Assembly: GCA_905213325.1 (NCBI GenBank)
Contig: CAJMHW010000012.1
Coordinates: forward strand, 1 to 51,149
DNA from: Collinsella aerofaciens
Lineage (GTDB): Bacteria > Actinomycetota > Coriobacteriia > Coriobacteriales > Coriobacteriaceae
Reading direction: 5' to 3'
DNA length: 51,149 bases
In this document: positions 23,602 through 33,060 of the stretch, piece by piece
Position numbering within the stretch: the stretch's first letter is position 1
How the letters are laid out: every line of letters begins with the position of its first letter
Program-made: the position numbers and the translations under genes
The notes under the pieces: model-generated
What the model was told of the DNA's origin: nothing
The model's input: the letters and a program-made list of their open reading frames with translations, nothing else
Databases searched by the model: none

Positions 23602-25164
23602 CTACTTGCCGTCGTCGTCCTCGGCTTCTTCTCTTGCATAGAGCTCCAGCATGCGGCGGCGGTATTCGCGCACGGCGAGCTTGGCGCGCTCCAGGCGGCG
23701 ACGCTCGCGCGGGGTCAGCTCGGACGGGTCGACCTCATCACCATAGGTCTTATCGGCAAGAAGATGCGCCGCGTCCACGATGCGGGCATCGATGTGGCCG
23801 CTCGCCGCCTCGGCGGAAAGACGCTCGGCAATCGTATCGAGCGTAGGCAAGCCCTCGAATACGCGACCATGGCCATGCGAAGTCAGCAGCTCGTGCTCAC
23901 GTGCGAGCAGGCTCGCCAAATCGTGATGGGCGCGCAGGATGTCGAGCGCATCGGATGGATGCTCGGCAACTTCTGCCACGGCGGCGACCGGCGCGGCGTC
24001 GACCACGCGGTAGAAGAGCTGCGCGAGCAACGGCATCAAGAACACCGTGATGGCACCGGCGGCAACCATGACCGACGCAATATCTTGCGACAGCGCGCCC
24101 GCGTTGACGGCAACGCTTGTCACGGCAACGATGATCGGCAGGGCCGTGGTGCAGTACAGGGCCACGGTAATGCGACCATACGCCGACACATCGCGCGTCG
24201 CAGGACAAATGCTCATAGAGATGAGAATGGGAACGGCACGAATAATCAACAACGCCACGATAAAGCCCACGAGCAGACCCGGGCGCGACGCCACGGCCGT
24301 CAGATCGATCTTTGCGCCCGATACGGTAAAGAATACCGGAATCAAAAAGCCGTAGGCCAGGCCATCGAGCTTGGTCTCGAGCGTATGGTTGCCCTCGGGG
24401 ATGATGTAGCGCAAGACAAAGCCGGCGGCAAAAGAACCCAACACGATGTCGAGATCAAAGACAGCCGAGAACGCCACGAGCGTGACCAGGATGAGCACCG
24501 TCAGGCGCACGAAGGTCTGCGACGTGGTATCGGCGCGTTCCTCGACAAACGCAAAGAAGCGGCTGCCGACGCGCTTGGAGCGGCTCGGGACCACGGCCAG
24601 CAACACGCAGACCACCGCAAACAAGCCAAGGATCACAAGCGTTTGGATGCCGGTGCGGGCAGACAGCAGCACCGACATGGCAAGCACAGGGCCGAGCTCA
24701 CCCCAAGTGCCATACGCGAGAATCGAGTCGCCCACGCGCGTGCCGGTGAGCGAGCGCTCACGCATGATGGGCACGAGCGTACCGAGCGCCGTCGAAGTGA
24801 GGGCAAGCGTCACGGCGATACCGTCGAAATGACTGACCGAGAACCACGGGGTAAAGCGTACGGCAAGCCAGGCGATACCAAACGTGACGACCCACGTCGC
24901 CAAGCCGTAGCGCCCCTCGACGCCCGTGATGCTCTTGGGGTCGATCTCAAAGCCGGCAAGCAGGAACAAGAAGGCCAGGCCCAGCTCGGACACAAGCGAG
25001 ACCTCGGCATCTACATGGATGACGCCGAGCATATGGGGTCCCAGCACCGCGCCGAGCACGAGCAAAAAGACCGTCTCGGGAACGGGTTTTCCGGGAATCG
25101 CCGAGGCGATAAAAGGACTCGCAAAGGCCACGAGTGCGATGATGGCGAGCGAAACGAATGCCAT
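23602..25164 (-). CDS. cation:proton antiporter (CPA2/KefB-like)
   Basis: This is a 520-residue membrane protein with about 12 hydrophobic segments over the first 400 residues (Na/H exchanger domain). GFEIDPKSI, LALTSTALGTLVPIM and GSFAAGFVLRYIIPEG match CPA2 antiporters, including the conserved LLAGFEID stretch. The last 110 residues are charged and predicted cytoplasmic, without a RCK/TrkA-N nucleotide-binding domain, so it is not a full KefB. It probably exchanges sodium or potassium for protons. The ATG at 25164 has AAAGG upstream. It is monocistronic and convergent with the SDR gene. Confidence 0.85.
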   Translation of the reverse strand: MAFVSLAIIALVAFASPFIASAIPGKPVPETVFLLVLGAVLGPHMLGVIHVDAEVSLVSELGLAFLFLLAGFEIDPKSITGVEGRYGLATWVVTFGIAWLAVRFTPWFSVSHFDGIAVTLALTSTALGTLVPIMRERSLTGTRVGDSILAYGTWGELGPVLAMSVLLSARTGIQTLVILGLFAVVCVLLAVVPSRSKRVGSRFFAFVEERADTTSQTFVRLTVLILVTLVAFSAVFDLDIVLGSFAAGFVLRYIIPEGNHTLETKLDGLAYGFLIPVFFTVSGAKIDLTAVASRPGLLVGFIVALLIIRAVPILISMSICPATRDVSAYGRITVALYCTTALPIIVAVTSVAVNAGALSQDIASVMVAAGAITVFLMPLLAQLFYRVVDAAPVAAVAEVAEHPSDALDILRAHHDLASLLAREHELLTSHGHGRVFEGLPTLDTIAERLSAEAASGHIDARIVDAAHLLADKTYGDEVDPSELTPRERRRLERAKLAVREYRRRMLELYAREEAEDDDGK

Positions 25165-25348
25165 GTGATGCCTTTCTCTTGTTTGCGCTTCACTGTAGCA
25201 CCCTCGCCGTCCTCAACGCGCCGCGAGCTGTCGTATCATAGTGAGGTTTACAAACATGTGGCTCAAGGCGACCGCGAGGCTTGTCCCGTAAACCGACCGC
25301 TGCCGCATACCGTACCGTACGCCCAACCGATCAGGAAGGCAGGAACCA

Positions 25349-28300
25349 ATGGTCTCTCGTATCTACGTGGAGAAGAAACCCGGGTTCGACGTCGAGGCTC
25401 AGCAGCTCAAGGGCGAGCTGACCGAAATTCTCGGCATCAAGGGCATCGAGGCCCTGAGGATCATCAACCGCTACGACGTCGAGGGCATCGACGAGGAGCT
25501 TTTCCGCTCCTGCGTGCCGACCGTCTTTAGCGAGCCCCAGGTCGATGTGACCTACGACGAGCTCCCCGCAAGCGATGGCGCCGTCTTTGCCGTCGAATTC
25601 CTGCCTGGCCAGTTTGACCAGCGCGCCGACTCCGCCAGCGAGTGCGTGCAGCTCATCAGCCAGGGCGAGCGCCCCGCCGTGCGCTCCGCCAAGGTCTATA
25701 TGATCTCGGGCGCTCTGGACGAGGCCGCCATCGATGCCATCAAGCACTACGTGGTGAACCCCGTCGAGGCGCGCATCGCCTCGCTCGACCTGCCCGAGAC
25801 GCTGTACATGGAGACTCCCGAGCCCCAGCCCGTCGAGGTGCTCGACGGCTTCCGCGAGCTCGACGAGGCCGGCCTTGCCGCCTTTATCGCCGATCGCGGC
25901 CTTGCCATGGACGAGGCGGACATCGCCTTCTGCCAGCAGTACTTCCGCGATGAGGACCGCGACCCCACCATCACCGAGATCCGCGTGATCGACACCTACT
26001 GGTCCGATCACTGCCGCCACACCACCTTCGGCACCGTCCTGGACGACGTGACGATCGACGACGCCGTGGTGCAGCAAGCCTTCGACCGCTACATGGAGAT
26101 GCGCCACGAACTCGGCCGCGACGCCAAGCCCGTCTGCCTCATGGACATGGGCACCATCGGCGCCAAGTACCTTAAGAAGACCGGCGTCATGACCGATGTC
26201 GACGAGTCCGAGGAGATCAACGCCTGCACCGTCAAGGTGAAGGTCGATGTCGACGGCGAGGACCAGGACTGGCTGTTCCTGTTTAAGAACGAGACCCACA
26301 ACCACCCGACCGAGATCGAGCCCTTCGGCGGTGCCGCCACCTGCGTGGGCGGCGCTATCCGCGACCCGCTCTCGGGCCGCAGCTATGTGTACCAGGCCAT
26401 GCGCGTCACCGGCGCCGGCGACCCCACCGTCCCGGTTTCCGAGACGCTCGAGGGCAAGCTGCCGCAGCGCAAGCTCGTGACCACCGCTGCCGCCGGCTAC
26501 TCCAGCTACGGCAACCAGATCGGCCTTGCCACCGGTCAGGTTAATGAACTCTATCACCCCGGTTACGTGGCCAAGCGCATGGAAGTTGGCGCCGTCGTGG
26601 GCGCCACCCCGGCAAACCACGTTCGTCGCGAGTGCCCCGCCCCCACCGACAAGATCATCCTGCTGGGCGGCCGCACCGGCCGTGACGGCATCGGTGGCGC
26701 TACCGGCTCCTCAAAGACCCAGAACACCGAGTCCATCGAGACCTCGGGTGCCGAGGTCCAGAAGGGCAACGCCCCGGTCGAGCGCAAGCTGCAGCGTCTG
26801 TTCCGCCGCGGCGACGCCTGCCGTCTGATCAAGCGCTGCAACGACTTTGGCGCCGGCGGCGTCTCGGTCGCCGTGGGTGAGCTTGCCGACGGCCTGTATG
26901 TCGACCTTGACACCGTGACCAAGAAGTACGACGGCCTGGATGGCACCGAGCTCGCCATTTCCGAGTCCCAGGAGCGCATGGCTTGCGCCGTCGCCGACGG
27001 TGACGTCGAGGAGTTCATGGGCTACGCCGCCGAGGAGAACCTGGAGGCAACCGTTATCGCCGAGGTTACCGCCGAGCCGCGCATGCGCATGGCCTGGAAC
27101 GGCGTCGCCATCGTCGATTTGTCCCGCGAGTTCCTCAACTCCAACGGTGCACCCAAGCACCAGGTCGCCCACGTCTGCGCCCGCAGCGTGTGGCAGCCCA
27201 GCTGGGCCGGCACCACACTTGCCGAGCGCATGACCTCGCTCGTCACCGATCTTAACGTCGCCTCCAACAAGGGCCTTTCCGAGCGCTTCGACTCCACCAT
27301 CGGTGCCGCAACCGTGCTTATGCCTTTTGGCGGCAAGACGCAGCTCACCCCGAGCTCGGCCATGGTCGCCAAGTTCCCCGTAGACGGCGAGACCACCACG
27401 GCAAGCGCCATGGCGTGGGGCTTCAACCCCTACCTGATGGAGGCCGACCAGTTTGCGGGCGCCTACCTGTCCGTGGTCGAGTCCATCGCCAAGCTCGTTG
27501 CCGCCGGCTTTGAGCACAAGCGCGCCTATCTCTCCTTCCAGGAATACTTTGAGCGCCTGCGCACCGAGGCCGAGCGTTGGGGCAAGCCCATGGCAGCCGT
27601 CCTGGGTGCCCTTATGGCCCAGGTCGACCTGGGTACCGGTGCCATCGGCGGCAAGGACTCTATGAGCGGTTCGTTTGAGGACGAGGCCGGCGAGCTCAAC
27701 GTTCCGCCGACCCTGATCAGCTTCGCTGTCGCCGTGGGCAAGGCGGCCCGCGCCGTCTCCCCCGAGTTCAAGGGCCTCACGCACCGCGTCGTCCGCATCG
27801 CCCCCGCCACCTATGGCCAGGACTACCGTCCCGATGCCCAGCAGCTGCTCGCCGCATTTGACGCCGTCGAGGCGCTCACCGCCGCCGGCGACGCCCTGGC
27901 CGTCTCCACGCCCGGCTACGGCTGCGGCGCCGAGAGCCTCTTTAAGATGTGTGTCGGCAACCAGATTGGTATCGAGCTTGCCGAGGACGTGGACGTGGAG
28001 AGCCTCTTCATCCCGCTCTACGGCAGCTTTATCGTCGAGCTCGCCGAGGATACCGAGCTGCCCGAGGTCGCCAACGGCGTTGTCGTCGAGCCCCTGGGCA
28101 CCACCGTCGAGGGCTATGTCATCGACACCGGCTCCGAAGTCATCGAGCTCTCCGAGCTCCAGGAAGCCTGGGAGAGCGGCATCGAGGGCGTCTTTGCCTA
28201 CCGCAGCGCCGGCGAGTCCGCCGAGGTCGAGACCATCGACTTCCGTGCCAAGGATATCCACGTGTACGGCGGCGCCAAGATCGCCCGCCCGCGCGTGGTA

Positions 28301-29095
28301 ATCCCCGTGTTCCCCGGCAACAACTGCGAGTACGATAGCGCCCGCGCTTTCCGCGCCGCCGGCGCCGAGGCCGACACCTTCGTGATCAACAACCTCACGC
28401 CCGAGGCCGTCGCCGAGAGCACCCACGAGCTTGCCCGCCGCATCCGTGCAAGCCAGATCGTCATGATCCCCGGCGGCTTCTCGGGCGGCGACGAGCCCGA
28501 TGGCTCCGCCAAGTTCATCACGGCGTTCTTCCGCGCTCCCGAGGTCACCGAGGCAGTCCGCGACCTGCTCAAGGCCCGCGACGGCCTGATGCTGGGCATC
28601 TGCAACGGCTTCCAGGCCCTGATCAAGCTCGGTCTGGTGCCCTACGGCGACATCGTCGACGCCACGCCTGATGCGCCCACGCTTACGTTCAACACCATCG
28701 GTCGCCATCAGAGCCGTCTGGTGCGCACCCGTATCTCGTCCAACCTGTCCCCGTGGCTGTCGCAGTGCAGCCTGGACGACCCCTACACCGTCGCCATCAG
28801 CCACGGCGAGGGCCGCTTTGTCGCCAACGACGAAGTGCTCGCCCAGCTGATCGCCAACGGCCAGGTCGCCACGCAGTACGTGGGCGAGGACGGCAAGCCC
28901 AGCATGGACCTTTCCGTCAACCCCAACGGCTCCGCACTCGCCATCGAGGGCATCACGAGCCCCGACGGCCGCGTCCTGGGCAAGATGGGCCATGCCGAGC
29001 GTCGCGGCGACAGCCTGTACCGCAACGTGCCCGAGCATGTCCCCGGCGATAAGTTCATGCCGATCTTTGAGAGCGGCGTGGCCTACTTCGCTTAA
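25349..29095 (+). CDS. purL: phosphoribosylformylglycinamidine synthase, single-chain
   Basis: This enzyme converts FGAR to FGAM with ATP and glutamine in purine biosynthesis. The 1248-residue chain combines a PurS-like N-terminus, two AIRS-like synthetase halves (THNHPTEIEPFGGAATC in the first) and a C-terminal class I glutamine amidotransferase with GICNGFQ (nucleophile C1085) and SHGEGRF. Many Gram-positive bacteria split this into PurS, PurQ and PurL, so the fused form is notable for its lineage but is known in clostridia and coriobacteria. No purine riboswitch was recognised in the 184-bp upstream gap. It ends at a strong terminator. Confidence 0.96.
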   Translation: MVSRIYVEKKPGFDVEAQQLKGELTEILGIKGIEALRIINRYDVEGIDEELFRSCVPTVFSEPQVDVTYDELPASDGAVFAVEFLPGQFDQRADSASECVQLISQGERPAVRSAKVYMISGALDEAAIDAIKHYVVNPVEARIASLDLPETLYMETPEPQPVEVLDGFRELDEAGLAAFIADRGLAMDEADIAFCQQYFRDEDRDPTITEIRVIDTYWSDHCRHTTFGTVLDDVTIDDAVVQQAFDRYMEMRHELGRDAKPVCLMDMGTIGAKYLKKTGVMTDVDESEEINACTVKVKVDVDGEDQDWLFLFKNETHNHPTEIEPFGGAATCVGGAIRDPLSGRSYVYQAMRVTGAGDPTVPVSETLEGKLPQRKLVTTAAAGYSSYGNQIGLATGQVNELYHPGYVAKRMEVGAVVGATPANHVRRECPAPTDKIILLGGRTGRDGIGGATGSSKTQNTESIETSGAEVQKGNAPVERKLQRLFRRGDACRLIKRCNDFGAGGVSVAVGELADGLYVDLDTVTKKYDGLDGTELAISESQERMACAVADGDVEEFMGYAAEENLEATVIAEVTAEPRMRMAWNGVAIVDLSREFLNSNGAPKHQVAHVCARSVWQPSWAGTTLAERMTSLVTDLNVASNKGLSERFDSTIGAATVLMPFGGKTQLTPSSAMVAKFPVDGETTTASAMAWGFNPYLMEADQFAGAYLSVVESIAKLVAAGFEHKRAYLSFQEYFERLRTEAERWGKPMAAVLGALMAQVDLGTGAIGGKDSMSGSFEDEAGELNVPPTLISFAVAVGKAARAVSPEFKGLTHRVVRIAPATYGQDYRPDAQQLLAAFDAVEALTAAGDALAVSTPGYGCGAESLFKMCVGNQIGIELAEDVDVESLFIPLYGSFIVELAEDTELPEVANGVVVEPLGTTVEGYVIDTGSEVIELSELQEAWESGIEGVFAYRSAGESAEVETIDFRAKDIHVYGGAKIARPRVVIPVFPGNNCEYDSARAFRAAGAEADTFVINNLTPEAVAESTHELARRIRASQIVMIPGGFSGGDEPDGSAKFITAFFRAPEVTEAVRDLLKARDGLMLGICNGFQALIKLGLVPYGDIVDATPDAPTLTFNTIGRHQSRLVRTRISSNLSPWLSQCSLDDPYTVAISHGEGRFVANDEVLAQLIANGQVATQYVGEDGKPSMDLSVNPNGSALAIEGITSPDGRVLGKMGHAERRGDSLYRNVPEHVPGDKFMPIFESGVAYFA

Positions 29096-29132
29096 ACCTT
29101 TCCCATCGGGTACAATCCCCTCGGGTAACAAC

Positions 29133-29169
29133 ACCCGCCACCGGCACCCCCGGTGGCGGGTTCTTTTTT
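29133..29169 (+). terminator. intrinsic terminator of purL
   Basis: A 12-bp GC-rich stem (ACCCGCCACCGG with its complement) with a short loop is followed by TTCTTTTTT. Confidence 0.92.
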
Positions 29170-29196
29170 GCTTTGCGCGTATAGGAGAAGGACATC

Positions 29197-30132
29197 ATGG
29201 AAAGCCGCAAGCCGTATCTCGCCACCCTGCCCGGACTCATCCTGGGCTGTCTTGTTTGCTGTGCACTCTGGGGATCGGCCTTTCCCTGCATCAAGATCGG
29301 CTACGCGCTCTTTGGCATCCCAGCGCACGATAGCGCTTCGCAGCTGCTCTTTGCAGGTTTACGCTTTACGCTTGCCGGCGCCCTGGTTATCGTTGGGATG
29401 AGCGCGGCCCAACGCCGCCCCCTCATACCGCAAGCGCGCGACATCAAGCCCATCTTTGTCTTGTCGCTCTTCCAGACTATCGGGCAGTACTTCTTTTTCT
29501 ATCTGGGCCTCTCGCGCGCCAGCGCCATGTCGAGCTCCATCATCGAGGCCAGCGCCAACTTCCTCGCAATCCTCTTTGCCGCCCTGGCATTTCACACCGA
29601 GAAGCTCAATACGGCCAAGGTGCTTGGCTGTGCGCTGGGCTTTGCCGGCGTCGCGCTCGTCAACCTTTCGGGCGCGGACGGCACCTTTGGCTTCACGCTC
29701 GACGGCGAGGGCTTTATCTTGGCTTCCACTGTTGCAGGCGCTCTTTCGACCTGCCTGATCGGCATCTTCTCGCGCAAGCACGACGGTGTTTTGCTTGCCG
29801 GCTGGCAGTTTTTAGTCGGCGGCCTGGTCCTCACCGCCATCGGCTTTTTGATGGGCGGCACATTGTCCCCCACCGAAGTCGCCCCCGCCATCGCGCTCAT
29901 CATCTACATGGCGCTTATCTCCGCCGTCGCGTACTCGCTGTGGTCCCGCCTGCTCGCCGTCAACCCCGTCAGCCGCGTGTCGGTCTTTGGCTTTATGAAC
30001 CCAGTCTTTGGCGTGCTGTTGAGCGCACTGCTGCTCGGCGAGGGCGCTGGCACGAGCCCCGTTACCGTCATCGTTGCCCTGTTGTTGGTCTGCGGCGGCA
30101 TCATCATCGTCAACAAACCCAAAAAAGCCTAG
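29197..30132 (+). CDS. EamA/DMT family transporter
   Basis: This is a 311-residue drug/metabolite transporter-type protein with ten hydrophobic segments in two EamA repeats. WGSAFPCIKIGY opens the first repeat and SAVAYSLWSRLLAVNPVSRVS lies in the second, a typical DMT pattern. Members export amino acids, nucleotides or other metabolites, and the substrate cannot be read from sequence. GGAGAAGGACATC precedes the ATG. Location immediately after the purL terminator suggests an independent promoter. Confidence 0.85.
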   Translation: MESRKPYLATLPGLILGCLVCCALWGSAFPCIKIGYALFGIPAHDSASQLLFAGLRFTLAGALVIVGMSAAQRRPLIPQARDIKPIFVLSLFQTIGQYFFFYLGLSRASAMSSSIIEASANFLAILFAALAFHTEKLNTAKVLGCALGFAGVALVNLSGADGTFGFTLDGEGFILASTVAGALSTCLIGIFSRKHDGVLLAGWQFLVGGLVLTAIGFLMGGTLSPTEVAPAIALIIYMALISAVAYSLWSRLLAVNPVSRVSVFGFMNPVFGVLLSALLLGEGAGTSPVTVIVALLLVCGGIIIVNKPKKA

Positions 30133-30197
30133 CGAGCTCACCTTTTTAGGGAGGGCGTTTGCACACTTTAGCTTAATGGAATACATCGATGAGCTGA

Positions 30198-30230
30198 GGG
30201 CCGCCACGCACGCAAGCGTGCGACCCTTTT
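30198..30230 (+). terminator. candidate terminator of the EamA gene
   Basis: A CGCACG/CGTGCG hairpin extended by GGG/CCC pairing is followed by TTTT. It sits right at the stop codon of the convergent GGDEF gene. Confidence 0.55.
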
Positions 30231-30231
30231 C

Positions 30232-31374
30232 CTAGCGTATCTGGATGCCGGCTTTCTTTTTCTCGGCCTTGACGCGATAGAGCTCCGCATCGGCAGCGCG
30301 AAGTAAGTCTTGCCAGGTATCAACACTATCGCCGACCCGCGCGCAACCGATGGACATCCGCAATGCATACGGCACCTCGGCATGCGCGAGCTCGTCGTTG
30401 ATTGTCGCGCACAGATGCATGATATCCTGTTCCGCCGCTGCCTTTTGGAGCACCACGAACTCATCGCCACCATAACGCGCGATAAAGCCACCAGACGCCG
30501 AGCAGACATCCTTGAGCGCCGTCGCAACAACCTGAAGAGCATGGTCGCCCTCCACATGTCCATAGCGATCGTTAATCTGCTTAAAGCCGTCAGCGTCCAT
30601 CATAAGCAGATATACATCTTCGGCCTGATCCACATTTGAAAAGAGCGACAGCATATAGGTCTCAAAACGGTTGCGGTTGTTGAGTCCAGTCAACGGGTCA
30701 GTCGAGATCAGTTGCTCCTGGCAGATGATATAGAGCAGCAACATGCTAATCATTATGCCGACACAAAGGCCAGGCACCGAGTATACGATCTGAAAGGTAC
30801 CGCCCACCAGGGCCGGAATGGCGAAAAATGCCAAGGTTCGATAGATAGCCTTCGTCTGCAGGCTCTCGACCCTACGAGATTGCACAAACGCATGCAGGGA
30901 CGTATGTATAACGTAACAGTAGCTGACAATGGGCTGGATCATATAGGCAAAGCCGCGACGATACACGCCCTGCGAATCGATATAGAGCAAGGCGTGCGTC
31001 CAGTAACTGGTAAAAGCCAGCACGACCACCAGAGCCGTAGGCAACGTTACAAGCACCACCCTATAGCGCGAGGTCACAAGGCGAGAGCCCTGCATCGTCT
31101 CGGAATAGATAAACCAAATGAGACACGCGATGGCAAAGAGCGAAAACGAAACCGCGTTGGAAATCCAGTTGGCAGCAATACCCAACGTGCCGTCCGCACC
31201 ATCCGAAAGCGTCCAGATCATATCGAATAATATGTACGCGGCAGAGGTGTAGCCAAGCATGCTAAACAATAGCTGCAGGGTGCTCGAGAACAAGGAGCGA
31301 CGACTTCGCGCGGCAAGCCCGATAAGAACAATCATGCATAGCAGGAATATCTCAATCTTGAGTGCCTTAACCAC
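30232..31374 (-). CDS. membrane-anchored diguanylate cyclase (GGDEF)
   Basis: A likely diguanylate cyclase making cyclic-di-GMP from two GTP. The N-terminal 220 residues contain about seven hydrophobic segments with no recognised sensor family. The GGDEF domain follows, opening with DPLTGLNNRNRF, with MMDADGFKQINDRYGH and the intact signature RYGGDEFV. The residues before GGDEF do not form the RxxD inhibitory site, so product inhibition is not expected. GTG 31374 has GGGATGG upstream; a TTG at 31392 is the alternative. No EAL or HD-GYP phosphodiesterase is in the window. Confidence 0.85.
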   Translation of the reverse strand: MVKALKIEIFLLCMIVLIGLAARSRRSLFSSTLQLLFSMLGYTSAAYILFDMIWTLSDGADGTLGIAANWISNAVSFSLFAIACLIWFIYSETMQGSRLVTSRYRVVLVTLPTALVVVLAFTSYWTHALLYIDSQGVYRRGFAYMIQPIVSYCYVIHTSLHAFVQSRRVESLQTKAIYRTLAFFAIPALVGGTFQIVYSVPGLCVGIMISMLLLYIICQEQLISTDPLTGLNNRNRFETYMLSLFSNVDQAEDVYLLMMDADGFKQINDRYGHVEGDHALQVVATALKDVCSASGGFIARYGGDEFVVLQKAAAEQDIMHLCATINDELAHAEVPYALRMSIGCARVGDSVDTWQDLLRAADAELYRVKAEKKKAGIQIR

Positions 31375-31439
31375 TAGACGCCATCCCTTCAATATCCGAA
31401 TGGTCAGAATCGCCCAATTCGAATCAGGGCAATAAACAC

Positions 31440-31464
31440 CCCTTTACTCCGCAGGAGTAAAGGG
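31440..31464. repeat. perfect 11-bp hairpin upstream of the GGDEF gene
   Basis: CCCTTTACTCC and its exact complement flank a 3-nt loop. It lies between the KdgT-like terminator and the GGDEF start; on the minus strand it is followed by GGTGTTTATT, so it could be a second terminator. Confidence 0.6.
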
Positions 31465-31476
31465 AATCATAGCAAA

Positions 31477-31516
31477 GCGCCCGAACATCACTGCAAAACA
31501 GTTTCTGTTCGGGCGC
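31477..31516 (-). terminator. terminator of the KdgT-like gene
   Basis: A perfect 10-bp stem (31477-31486 with 31507-31516) contains an inner ACTG/CAGT pairing and is followed on the minus strand by TTTG. It lies about 48 nt after the stop codon. Confidence 0.65.
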
Positions 31517-31563
31517 TCGGACGACGCGAACTGCACGCCGGAATCAATTATCGGTAACGGCCG

Positions 31564-32586
31564 TTACTCGCCATCGATGTCGGTCGCGACGGCCTCCTCG
31601 ATGGCCTCGACACCGGCAGGCGACAGGTCCTCCTTGCCCTGGCAGAACTTCTTGTCGACCCAGCCGGTCAGAATCGGAGCCATGATTGCCGTGATGATAA
31701 CGGCAGTAGCGATCTGCGCATACGCAGTGGGCGCAAGCTCGGCATAGCGCGGAGCGACCTCGGCGAGGGCGACCGGCGTGGTCATGGCCGTGCCGGCAAT
31801 GGTGGAACATGCCACAGCCGCCTTACCGTTGCCGCCACACAGACGCTCAAAGGCAAAGGTAATGGGACCGACGATAAAGAGCGTGATGAGACCCAGCAGG
31901 ATGCCCGAAATGCCACCGGCGATGAAGCTCGAAAGGCTCATGGACGCACCGAGCTGAAAACCAATTACAGCAATCGCGGGATTGGCGCCGGGAACCAGCA
32001 GGTTCTTGATAAACGGGAACAAGTTGCCCAGGACCATGCCGATAACAAGCGGCAGGATGGATCCGATGATGGTGCCGACAGGGATGTTGGCAAGACCCGA
32101 AACACCAAGGATGATCATCGTGACGGCGGGGCCGGCCGTAAAGAACAGGATACCGACGGCGCCCTGCTCGGACTCATCGCCGAACTCGCCCATGATGCCC
32201 GTATAGAGCGCCATGTTGCAAAACGTAATGCCGCCGATGATAGACACGGAGCTCAGACCCAGGAAGTTGTCGTTAAAGAAATATGCCACGCCTAGGCCGA
32301 GAGCCGCTGCGACGACCAGCTTGGGAATCAGCACGACGATGCCGGTCTTGATGGCGCCCGGCGTGGACTTAAAGCTGATGCCGGCGCCCACGAACAGCAA
32401 GATCGCGGCAACGATGGTGTTGGAGCCGCCGCGGCAGGCAGCCGTAAAGAAGCCGCCGACCTCAAAGACCTGCGGGCAGAAGGTATTGAGCAAAAGGCCG
32501 ACGATCATCGGATAGATCATGATGTCGCCCGGGATACGCGGGACCTTGAATTTCTTTTGCTCGTTGGCGGTCGCTTCCTGTGCCAT
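31564..32586 (-). CDS. 2-keto-3-deoxygluconate permease family (KdgT-like)
   Basis: This is a 340-residue integral membrane protein of the KdgT family, which imports 2-keto-3-deoxygluconate with protons. Typical segments are PRIPGDIMIYPMIVGLLLN near the N-terminus, CRGGSNTIVAAILLFVGAG and GTAMTTPVALAEVAP. ATG 32586 has GGGGG upstream; the longer reading to 32616 lacks a ribosome binding site. No kdgK, kdgA or uronate-degradation genes flank it, so the real substrate may differ. Two hairpins follow its stop codon. Confidence 0.85.
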   Translation of the reverse strand: MAQEATANEQKKFKVPRIPGDIMIYPMIVGLLLNTFCPQVFEVGGFFTAACRGGSNTIVAAILLFVGAGISFKSTPGAIKTGIVVLIPKLVVAAALGLGVAYFFNDNFLGLSSVSIIGGITFCNMALYTGIMGEFGDESEQGAVGILFFTAGPAVTMIILGVSGLANIPVGTIIGSILPLVIGMVLGNLFPFIKNLLVPGANPAIAVIGFQLGASMSLSSFIAGGISGILLGLITLFIVGPITFAFERLCGGNGKAAVACSTIAGTAMTTPVALAEVAPRYAELAPTAYAQIATAVIITAIMAPILTGWVDKKFCQGKEDLSPAGVEAIEEAVATDIDGE

Positions 32587-32736
32587 GAAACCCCCATTTC
32601 CGCTGACGGGGTACAAAAGCCCACGTCACGCTTTGCTACAGTAAAGTTTGACCATGGTACCAGAAGAAATAGACCAGCTCGGTGAAAAATCCGACAAGTT
32701 GGGATGGAACGAGATTCGGCGCCCGCGACGCCACCC

Positions 32737-33060
32737 CTATATAAGGCTCAAGACAATATAGAGTACGATGCCCGAGACGCAGCACCACAGCATCGATTTT
32801 GTCTTGACCGCCACGACCACGACGCCGACGGCCGCAATCCAGGGAACCAAGGCAGGCCAGAGTCCCGCGTCGAACGCGCCGGGGCTCACCAAGTCGTTGG
32901 CGACCAGCGCGGCAAAGGCAGCGGGCGGGATATAGCCCAGGGCCTCGGTAATGCGGGGCGACAGGGTCCGCCCGCGCAAGGCGAACGCCGGCGCGATGCG
33001 AAAGAACGCGATAGCAGCCCACGACGACAGCCACAGAACCAAGAACTCGTTAACGGGCAT
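32737..33060 (-). CDS. azlD: branched-chain amino acid exporter subunit AzlD
   Basis: This is a 107-residue membrane protein with four hydrophobic segments, the small subunit of an AzlCD-type exporter of branched-chain amino acids or their analogues. The family pattern RIAPAFALRGRTLSPRITEA and LGYIPPAAFAALVAN is visible. ATG 33060 lies inside the end of azlC, an 11-nt overlap that implies translational coupling. Confidence 0.87.
   Translation of the reverse strand: MPVNEFLVLWLSSWAAIAFFRIAPAFALRGRTLSPRITEALGYIPPAAFAALVANDLVSPGAFDAGLWPALVPWIAAVGVVVVAVKTKSMLWCCVSGIVLYIVLSLI

Noticed and set aside
25165..25348. Purine riboswitch upstream of purL
   Set aside because: I could not find the conserved junction bases or paired P1-P3 stems of a purine riboswitch.
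26711..29134. 807-residue ORF antisense to purL
   Set aside because: Composition is a mirror of the purL codon bias and no motif is present.
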